From Gardnerella vaginalis (GTDB taxonomy: Bacteria; Actinomycetota; Actinomycetes; Actinomycetales; Bifidobacteriaceae): a stretch of 64,000 bases of DNA. Every line of letters begins with the position of its first letter. Position 1 is the first letter of the stretch. The notes under the pieces are model-generated. The model saw only the letters and a list, made by a program, of their open reading frames with translations. It had not been told where the DNA came from and made no database searches. Below, piece by piece: positions 57,858 through 64,000 of the stretch. The stretch covers positions 179,332-243,331 of the forward strand of contig NZ_KQ961857.1 of NCBI RefSeq assembly GCF_001563665.1. The letters are read 5' to 3'. Both the position numbers and the translations under genes were made by a program.

Positions 57858-59549
57858 TTACGATAAGAATCTACTTGGACTACGTGTTGCTCCAACGTCA
57901 AGTTCTCTACGTAAAGCATACGAAAGCTGAAGCGTCTTTTCTGCTCTTGTAATAGCTACATACATAAGTCGCCGCTCTTCTTCAAGATTTTCGCTATTTT
58001 CATCACATGTACCAAAAGGTATAAGCCCATCTGAACATCCAATAATGAATACGTGTTTAAATTCAAGACCTTTAGACGCATGTATAGTGGACACATTCAC
58101 AGGTATTTGCATACGCGATTCTTCACTATGTGGAACGCTATTCATTATTTCTGAAACACTTAAAGGCAAATCTGGAATTTGCAAATTTTCACTAGCGCTT
58201 TCACCAGAATTTACGCCATTATTTTCACCAGAATTTACGCCAGAATCCTCACTAACACTTTCACTATTGCTTTCACTATTGCTCTCACTATTGCTTTCAC
58301 TATTGCTCTCACTAGAATTCTCGTAATCACGCAATTCAGCATTATCTAATACAGTTCTTTGAACACTCATGTCGTTACGAACTTTAACACTCAAACCAAT
58401 ATTTCGTAACATATTGCATACAACATCTTGCTGAGCATTAGTTCGAGTCAATATTGCACAATCACTTGGCACAACTTTATCATCACGGACCATGCACATA
58501 ATAGTTTGAGCAACAGCTAACGCTTCATCTTTATCGCTAAGAAAAACTTTCTTAGAAATACGTTTTCCACCTTTACTTAAAGCACGCATCTTAACGTAAT
58601 CTTTCGAATAATCAGATGCTGAAAGCACACGATTAGCTAATCCAACAATTCTCTCAGTAGATCGATAATCTGTGTCTAAACTAATATCCGCATTAAGAGG
58701 TGCAAATTCTTTTGGAAATTGCAATAAATCGTAACTACTCGCACCAGCAAATGAATAAATCGTCTGAGCAGGATCACCAACTACGCAAATATTTCTGTTT
58801 TCGCCCAACCACAATCGTAAAAGTTCATGCTGCAGCGGAGAAACATCCTGATATTCATCAACTGTAAGCCATTTAATAGAATCACGTATTTTACGAGCAG
58901 CTTGAGGAAAAGCATCAATAATATGGCAATCAAGCAATAATAAATCATTAAAATCTATAAAATTATTATTATTTTTTTCTCTTTCATATGATTCATATAT
59001 ATCAATAAATTTTTGAGCCTCCAGCCCAGCAGGCACAGTTCGATGCATTATAGAGCAAACTTTTTCGTAATCTTTAGGCGCTACAAGAGATACTTTTGCC
59101 CAATTTATTTCCGACATAATATCCCTAATATAAACAGGAGGAATATCAGATAATCCTTCACATTTAGACGCTGCTATTCGCAATATATTACGTGGATTGG
59201 CAATTACATTCGGAAAAGGAGCAGAACACACATCATCCCATACTCTACGTATTTGTTGTAATGCTGCTGAATGAAAAGTTGAAACTCGAGCGCCACTACT
59301 TACGCCTAAACTATCTAACCTATCTCTCATTTCTTGAGCTGCTTTTACAGAAAAAGTAACTGCTAACACTCCTTTAGAATCCCATTGATTAGTAGCACAA
59401 GCATAAGCAATTCTTCTAGTAATAGTACGAGTTTTACCAGCTCCAGCGCACGCAATAATACGCACTGGTCCATGTATTGACATAGCTGCAGCACGTTGAT
59501 TATCATCTAAACCTTGCAATAATAAATCAGGCTCTTGCGTAAAACTCAT
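57858..59549 (-). CDS. uvrD2: UvrD/Rep-family DNA helicase (UvrD2-like)
   Basis: 563 residues of a superfamily 1A helicase. Motif I ACAGAGKTRT, Ia LAVTFSVKAAQEMRDR, II TVDEYQDVSPLQ, III VVGDPAQTIYSFAGA, IV LDTDYRST, V VSTIHASKGLEF and VI MYVAITRAEK are all visible. Between motifs IV and V lies a low-complexity SESN repeat run (12-bp units, about 58248-58312) with Gly/Asn/Ser, which would make a flexible insertion in the 2A/2B region. It is short for UvrD, lacking a full C-terminal extension such as HRDC. Probable DNA repair role. Confidence 0.9.
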   Translation of the reverse strand: MSFTQEPDLLLQGLDDNQRAAAMSIHGPVRIIACAGAGKTRTITRRIAYACATNQWDSKGVLAVTFSVKAAQEMRDRLDSLGVSSGARVSTFHSAALQQIRRVWDDVCSAPFPNVIANPRNILRIAASKCEGLSDIPPVYIRDIMSEINWAKVSLVAPKDYEKVCSIMHRTVPAGLEAQKFIDIYESYEREKNNNNFIDFNDLLLLDCHIIDAFPQAARKIRDSIKWLTVDEYQDVSPLQHELLRLWLGENRNICVVGDPAQTIYSFAGASSYDLLQFPKEFAPLNADISLDTDYRSTERIVGLANRVLSASDYSKDYVKMRALSKGGKRISKKVFLSDKDEALAVAQTIMCMVRDDKVVPSDCAILTRTNAQQDVVCNMLRNIGLSVKVRNDMSVQRTVLDNAELRDYENSSESNSESNSESNSESNSESVSEDSGVNSGENNGVNSGESASENLQIPDLPLSVSEIMNSVPHSEESRMQIPVNVSTIHASKGLEFKHVFIIGCSDGLIPFGTCDENSENLEEERRLMYVAITRAEKTLQLSYALRRELDVGATRSPSRFLS

Positions 59550-59875
59550 ACTTATATTGTGACAGAAATTCTAGCCATATAAAAATTTTTATTACTATTG
59601 TGGTCAGAAGTTCATAATATTTGAAGTCAATAATATCTATGGTTAAACGTACTTGTAGTTCATAATATTTGTAGTTCATCATACTAGACAGAAACTAAAC
59701 ATATTGCTCAGAAGATCAATAAAATAATCATACTTATAAGAAGCTAATAATCAAGCTAACAATATTTACGAAAGACTAACAATCAAGCTAACAATCAAGC
59801 TAACAATATTGATACAAAATTTATAAAAGTTGTCAAAAACTGTCGCATTTCGTTACTTTGTATTACTGTGGGAGT
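59550..59875. repeat. Divergent gap with short repeats
   Basis: GTTCATAATATTTG occurs near 59608 and 59659, and AATCAAGCTAAC three times at about 59748-59810. Otherwise AT-rich; the -35/-10 of neither flanking gene is clear. Confidence 0.5.
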
Positions 59876-61555
59876 GTGACACAGTTAAGTAGATTCAAGT
59901 TAGCAGCATTGGCCTCATCGGTCATGCCAGAAGTACAGTTCGCTGGAACCCGCAAAAGCGAGCAGGCAAACGCCACTGATGCCGCTGCGGGAATCTCCCA
60001 TGCAGTTATACAAGATGTTTCAGGACGCCTTTACGACATCTTCGTTAGCACAGAAACACAGGGTCGTCATAGATTGCGAGATCGCGCAAGAGCAGCATGG
60101 GCATTACAACAAACTAAGGGATTAGCTGCACTGGGATTTGCATACGATCAGATGTTGAATTTTTACCCTGGAGCATTGCACAAACCTAGCGAAAACAATT
60201 CTCAAAATGAAGATTCTCAAACTAATTCTTCTAATTTTAATTACGAAATTATGCAAGGATTAGGTAAAAAACTTAATAATGAAGAACCTACTGTGCTAAT
60301 TTGCTCACATCTAAATGGATGTGCAAGAGAATTAAATCTACTTACAACTGACGATTGCACTAATGTTGGAACAGCTTTAGGAGCAATACACAGGCTTCGT
60401 CCAACTTTCCTTCAAAGAGCAAAATATCCTTCATTTACTACAGGAAATATTAGAGCACAACTTACAGGATGGATTAAACGCTTGAGAGCTGCTGGTCACA
60501 TTCCTTCAGAAATCACAGATAGTTGGTCTAGAGTATTAGAAACAGAAGGATTATGGTCATTTGACACTTGTCCTGTACATGGCGGATTTTGTGACGGTGA
60601 CTTTCTATTTTCAGGCTCTACTATTAGCGCAATAACCAATTGGCAGAGCATGCAAATTAACGATCCAGCAAGAGATTTAGCTTGGATTTTCGCAAAGTTA
60701 AATGAGCAAAAACGCAATGCTTTACTTTCTGCATACGGGCGCGTTAGAGGATCTCATTTAGATAGTCTTATAATGCTTCGCGCAAACTTATGGCTTCAAA
60801 TGGAACAAGTCGGAGATTTTATACAAGCTTTGCAACATGCAGATAATGCTGGAATAATGCGATTCAAAGCTCAAGTTGAACGACTTGCACATGAACTTAT
60901 GCGTATAAATAGCTCTAAAACATCGAAAACATCTAATGCAAGTAGATCTAAGCTCGACTCGACTATTACAGTCGGCGATTTAGTAAACGATGATACTTAT
61001 TCATCTGAACGCAAAACTCAAGTAGCTTCTAAATCTTCAGCAACTCAATCTATTGGTGACAATACTGAAGAAAGCGATATAACACTTGAAGGACATACTC
61101 AAGTTAAAGATCCTACTAACGAGAACGTGGTTCAAATAGACGATAGCACAAATGAGTCTTGCGCATCTAAAACATCTGCTACAAAATCGCAAAATGAACA
61201 ACATTTAGCTAATCAATCGCAATCCTCTAATCAAGCTAACACTACTTCTAATAACTACGATGATATTGCAACACAAGTTATAACAAATATTAAAAATAGC
61301 GAAAGCAGTAGCAATAGCGATATCGAAAGCAATAGCGAAAATTCCAGTGATAGCGATAATGGAAATAACAGCAAAATTTCAAAAAATCAAAATAATAATG
61401 AAGAAAATTCCAAAAAACACAATTATAAAGAAAAAGAAAAATTAACTGAAACAAAAAGTGAAGTAACAGACGATGCGCCTGAAACTGTTGCAATCCCATT
61501 GCTTGAACGCGAAGAGCGCGCAATGAGAGATGCTAAGGCGGATTTAGATGAATAG
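59876..61555 (+). CDS. Degenerate aminoglycoside-phosphotransferase-fold protein (pseudokinase)
   Basis: 559 residues if the GTG at 59876 is used (GGGAG almost adjacent; TTG 59858 possible). The fold is suggested by LGAIHRLRP, the VHGGFCDGDFLF segment (catalytic loop, usually HGDxxxxN) and ITNWQSMQINDPARDLAW (usually IDWExAxxGDPxxDLA). The catalytic Asp is Gly237 and the metal-binding Asp is Asn255, so kinase activity is unlikely. From about 350 the chain is a long Ser/Asn/Glu/Lys-rich tail, ending with ETVAIPLLEREERAM. DUF3107 follows 12 bp downstream, so the two are probably one operon. Confidence 0.7.
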   Translation: MTQLSRFKLAALASSVMPEVQFAGTRKSEQANATDAAAGISHAVIQDVSGRLYDIFVSTETQGRHRLRDRARAAWALQQTKGLAALGFAYDQMLNFYPGALHKPSENNSQNEDSQTNSSNFNYEIMQGLGKKLNNEEPTVLICSHLNGCARELNLLTTDDCTNVGTALGAIHRLRPTFLQRAKYPSFTTGNIRAQLTGWIKRLRAAGHIPSEITDSWSRVLETEGLWSFDTCPVHGGFCDGDFLFSGSTISAITNWQSMQINDPARDLAWIFAKLNEQKRNALLSAYGRVRGSHLDSLIMLRANLWLQMEQVGDFIQALQHADNAGIMRFKAQVERLAHELMRINSSKTSKTSNASRSKLDSTITVGDLVNDDTYSSERKTQVASKSSATQSIGDNTEESDITLEGHTQVKDPTNENVVQIDDSTNESCASKTSATKSQNEQHLANQSQSSNQANTTSNNYDDIATQVITNIKNSESSSNSDIESNSENSSDSDNGNNSKISKNQNNNEENSKKHNYKEKEKLTETKSEVTDDAPETVAIPLLEREERAMRDAKADLDE

Positions 61556-61567
61556 AAGGAGATTAAT

Positions 61568-61792
61568 ATGCGAGTAGTACTTGGAGTAAAAAACAGTTCT
61601 GATTCTATTGACTTTGAAACTGAACAAAGCGCAGAAGAAGTGCGAAATATAATCGCAAATGCTAATGTAGATTCAATGATTGAGCTTACAGATAACAATA
61701 ATCGCAAGATTCTTATGCAAAAAGAGTTCCTATCTTATGCTCTTATCGGAGATACGCCAAAGCATACTGTTGGATTTGGCGCACTGAACTAG
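61568..61792 (+). CDS. DUF3107 family protein
   Basis: 74 residues matching the small actinobacterial DUF3107 family: MRVVLGVKNSSDSIDFETEQ, an alternating helix, LTDNNNRKILM and a FLSYALIGD...VGFG end. Function unknown in the family. AAGGAG precedes the ATG by 6 bases. It lies in the conserved neighbourhood of UvrD-like helicases in Actinobacteria. Confidence 0.9.
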   Translation: MRVVLGVKNSSDSIDFETEQSAEEVRNIIANANVDSMIELTDNNNRKILMQKEFLSYALIGDTPKHTVGFGALN

Positions 61793-61810
61793 TTTATTAA
61801 CAAATCACAT

Positions 61811-61849
61811 AATAATCCTGTAGCTTTTATAAAAGGCTATAGGATTATT
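61811..61849 (+). terminator. Hairpin after DUF3107, fused to repeat copy 2
   Basis: AATAATCCTGTAGC pairs with GCTATAGGATTATT (14 bp, one G-T) around a TTTTATAAAAG loop, 19 bp after the stop. The 3' arm merges into the start of the repeated element (61844). Confidence 0.6.
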
Positions 61850-62090
61850 TACTAAGTAAGTTAAGTATAGATTGTGTACTAGTGAGGTGTGGGAAATACT
61901 TAACGAACAATAAAAAGCGAAACGGTATTTTGAATAAGTTACACCTGATCCAAGCTATTTATAAAACTAAAGTAAGCTAAAATCTAGCTTTTACTACTAC
62001 AAGCAATAACATTTGATAATGCGTAAAAAGTTGAAGCTCCTGTGAGGTAAGGTAATTCCCACGCCTTACAACAACAGTCATATTTTGTAA
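61844..62090 (+). ncRNA. Repeated structured noncoding element, copy 2
   Basis: About nine-tenths identical to copy 1. GTGAGGTGTGGGAA (61882-61895) pairs with TTCCCACGCCTTAC (62056-62069) using two G-U pairs at positions where copy 1 has Watson-Crick pairs. After one A-A mismatch the stem continues for five pairs. TGTGAGGT (62041-62048) can pair instead with GCCTTACA (62063-62070), again with two G-U. No plus-strand gene lies downstream, since the next gene is convergent, so it is not a leader. Confidence 0.5.
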
Positions 62091-62158
62091 AAAAATCCTA
62101 TAGCATTATTTACAAACTCACTACCATTTTGCTGTTTTGTGAGTAGTGGGAATTACTT
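62088..62158 (-). repeat. Left copy of the inverted repeat flanking PHP-VKOR
   Basis: In reverse complement it matches 63889-63955 along about 68 bp with about four changes and a short indel; it includes ACTCACAAAACAGCAAAA and TTGTAAATAATGCTATAGGA. Confidence 0.75.
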
Positions 62159-62171
62159 ATATCTTTATCTG

Positions 62172-63149
62172 CTATATTTTATATCCGCGATTTAATATTT
62201 CATCTACTACTTTTCGGCTAGTTTTTTCCTCCCCAAGAAGATTCGGCTTGCCTTTTCCGTGCCAATCTGATCCTCCTGTAACAATCAAATTTAGTTCGTT
62301 TGCTAATCCTAATAGACGCTGACGTTGAGTCAAAGAATTACCTCGATGATAAACTTCTAAACCGTCAAGACCTGAGAAAGCATAAGCAGTAATTTGATCG
62401 TCTGAAAGTAAAAGTGAATTTCTACTATAATCTGCTGGATGCGCGATTATAATCACTCCTCCTGCATGTTTGATTGCGTCAATAACTTCATAAACTGTCG
62501 GCGAAGGCGTAGGAATATAATACGGTCCACACGGTGAAACCGGTCCGGAAAATGCTTGTGAGCGTGTTTTGAAAATTCCTGCAGCAACAAGCGCGTCTGC
62601 AATATGCGGTCTGCCAATTGTTGTAAGCTCTCCATAACTAGCTTGAGATAACACATCTTCCCAAGTAATCGGATAATCTTTACTCATTCGTTCAACCATT
62701 GCACGAGTGCGTTCTATTCTACGTTTCCTCGTAGTTTCAAACATTTTCTTTACATAATCATCTTGAGGATTATATTGATAAGCTAACATATGAACTGAAA
62801 TACCGTAATCTTCTGCTGTAATTTCAGAACCATATAAAACTGGCATATTAGCAGCGTTAGCAGCTTTACGGAAATCATCCCATCCTGCTGACGTATCATG
62901 ATCTGTAATGGCAACACCCTCAATATTAAGATTTTTAGCAATATTTATTAAACTTTGCGGAGTCTGCGTTCCATCAGAATATGTTGTGTGACAATGCAAA
63001 TCCCATCCGCAAGAGTTGCAATCATCCGTAGAATCATTTGCGCAATCGTTTACGCAATCGTTTACGCAATCGTTTACGCAATCATTAGAAGATTTTTCTT
63101 CTTGCGAATAATCTTTAGAAAATTTATTGTTACTAACAATTACAGTCAT
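62172..63149 (-). CDS. PHP-domain phosphoesterase with Cys-rich N-terminal repeats
   Basis: Predicted metal-dependent phosphoesterase (RNase AM/YciV-like), about 325 residues. DLHCHTTYSDG, VAITDHDT, GSEITAE, VIIIAHPAD and GGSDWHG are the PHP metal-binding motifs, all present. I choose the ATG at 63149; 63209 would leave only 16 bp to the divergent VKOR start. The head contains five near-tandem NDC(V/A) units from a 12-bp repeat (63041-63084) and then DDCNSCGWDLHCH, giving seven closely spaced cysteines not expected in this family. Substrate probably short RNA or nucleotide bisphosphates. Confidence 0.85.
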   Translation of the reverse strand: MTVIVSNNKFSKDYSQEEKSSNDCVNDCVNDCVNDCANDSTDDCNSCGWDLHCHTTYSDGTQTPQSLINIAKNLNIEGVAITDHDTSAGWDDFRKAANAANMPVLYGSEITAEDYGISVHMLAYQYNPQDDYVKKMFETTRKRRIERTRAMVERMSKDYPITWEDVLSQASYGELTTIGRPHIADALVAAGIFKTRSQAFSGPVSPCGPYYIPTPSPTVYEVIDAIKHAGGVIIIAHPADYSRNSLLLSDDQITAYAFSGLDGLEVYHRGNSLTQRQRLLGLANELNLIVTGGSDWHGKGKPNLLGEEKTSRKVVDEILNRGYKI

Positions 63150-63225
63150 ATAACTATCGTAGACTGTAGTATGTAAACTTTTATACACAATGTAGCGTAA
63201 TTCTAACAATTTTACGAGGAAACAT

Positions 63226-63894
63226 ATGCAGCAAACTAATTTAATTGAAGAAAAAGAGAATAATAATACTCAATTTATCGGCTGGCGGCATACTAACATA
63301 TGGACTTACGGGATTATGTTCATTGTTTCTGCAATAGCGTTATTAACATCACTTATTCTTTCATCAGAAACGTTAGCTTTAGCAAGAGCACCTCACTCAA
63401 AACTTGCTTGCGATGTTAGCGGAGCAATATCTTGTTCAAAAGTAGCTCAAACTTGGCAAGCAGAATTCATACATTTTGGAGAATTAAGTTTCCCAAACTC
63501 ATTCTTTGGTATCGCTGCAGAAGCAATATTTCTTACGATCGCAATAATCGGTTTAGCTAAAATGAAATTCCCAAAATGGCTTGCATCAGCTTCTTGGTTA
63601 GGAGGATTATTCGCGCTTTTATACGCTTATTGGCTGTTTTCTCAATCACTATTCGTAATCAACGTATTATGCCCATGGTGTTTAGTATTGATGTTCTCAA
63701 CTACAGTGCAATTTATTTCCCTTTCTCATGCAACTATATGTGTTCAAGAAGTAGGATTGCGCGCGGCTCCATGGTTAAAATCATATTACCGATTGCATTA
63801 TGATTTAATGCTTGATGCTGTGTGGATTATGGTATTAGTTACTTTGATTTTTGCAACTCACGGTAGTGAAATTATAGCTTTGTTTACGAAGTAA
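63226..63894 (+). CDS. Vitamin K epoxide reductase (VKOR) family protein
   Basis: 222-residue membrane protein that reoxidises a DsbA-like thiol oxidase with a quinone. CDVSGAISCSKV supplies the periplasm-facing cysteine pair, PNSFFG the conserved Ser/Asn region and CPWC the active-site pair near the quinone. About five membrane helices, with no fused thioredoxin domain. GAGGAA precedes the ATG. The DsbA partner may lie beyond the window. Confidence 0.93.
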   Translation: MQQTNLIEEKENNNTQFIGWRHTNIWTYGIMFIVSAIALLTSLILSSETLALARAPHSKLACDVSGAISCSKVAQTWQAEFIHFGELSFPNSFFGIAAEAIFLTIAIIGLAKMKFPKWLASASWLGGLFALLYAYWLFSQSLFVINVLCPWCLVLMFSTTVQFISLSHATICVQEVGLRAAPWLKSYYRLHYDLMLDAVWIMVLVTLIFATHGSEIIALFTK

Positions 63895-63955
63895 TTACCA
63901 CTACTCACAAAACAGCAAAACAGTAGTGAGTTTGTAAATAATCCTATAGGATTTT
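63889..63955 (+). repeat. Right copy of the inverted repeat flanking PHP-VKOR
   Basis: Inverse partner of 62088-62158. It covers the VKOR stop codon and ends in GTAAATAATCCTATAGGATTTTTAC, a near-palindrome that leads straight into copy 3 of the repeated element. It may act as a bidirectional terminator. Confidence 0.75.
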
Positions 63956-64000
63956 TACTAAGTAAGTTAAGTATAGATTGTGTACTAGTGAGGTGTGGGA
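63951..64000 (+). ncRNA. Repeated structured noncoding element, copy 3 (cut by window edge)
   Basis: All 50 bases after ATTTTTACTAAG match copy 1 (16511-16560) to the end of the window, including GTGAGGTGTGGGA. Confidence 0.5.

Overview
The window looks like a chromosomal piece of a low-GC member of the Bifidobacteriaceae, most probably the Gardnerella vaginalis group. The support is A+T-rich DNA combined with actinobacterial gene families (WhiB, a PdtaS-type kinase, two inactive-looking zincin families, DUF3107, DUF5719, UvrD2-like helicase), a tmRNA with the tag AKSNRTEFALAA, PdxS/PdxT, an L-lactate dehydrogenase, and very large LPxTG-type surface proteins. The species is an inference; the family-level placement is firmer.

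Layout. 1-4329: an oligopeptide ABC uptake operon on the minus strand (binding protein, two permeases, an ATPase cut by the window edge). 4915-6476: pdxST for de novo PLP synthesis. 6477-7095: a gene-free stretch with several inverted repeats. 7096-7733: a RelB/YafQ toxin-antitoxin pair, convergent with a 1249-residue BspA-like LPxTG surface protein that has a G9 tract inside its coding region. 11962-13656: pgi. 13903-14109: tRNA-Thr and tRNA-Leu. 14358-17259: a ComF-like phosphoribosyltransferase with a His-rich leader, a HAD phosphatase and a degenerate zincin. 17270-28385: an envelope block: DUF5719 protein, giant GT2 membrane glycosyltransferase, two LCP ligases, an EccC/FtsK-like ATPase and WhiB, followed by a convergent PdtaS-type sensor kinase. 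30102-39432: ldh, hflX, an RsmC-like methyltransferase, hrpA and an MFS transporter. 39550-48621: one gene for a surface protein of about 3020 residues with an LASTG sorting signal.

49370-51922 is the most clearly mobile part. The tmRNA gene is intact, but a 26-bp copy of its 3' end recurs 2118 bp downstream, next to what should be the original ssrA terminator. Between the two copies sits an integrase-less islet with two related small-membrane-protein/HTH cassettes facing each other, a 30-residue hydrophobic peptide with a strong ribosome binding site, and a Panacea (DUF4065)-Doc toxin-antitoxin pair.

52373-61792 holds a YhgE/Pip exporter with an atypical ATPase, a DUF2342 zincin homologue, a UvrD-like helicase, a degenerate APH-fold pseudokinase and DUF3107. 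The last 2 kb hold a PHP phosphoesterase and a VKOR protein, flanked by inverted copies of a roughly 68-bp sequence.

A noncoding element of about 245 bp occurs twice in full (16511 and 61844) and a third time cut by the window end (63951). Its ends pair with G-U-preserving changes, and its 3' arm can also pair locally. It is my best candidate for an undescribed element. In-frame 9-12 bp tandem repeats in many genes, and short degenerate tandem repeats in most gaps, are a second theme.
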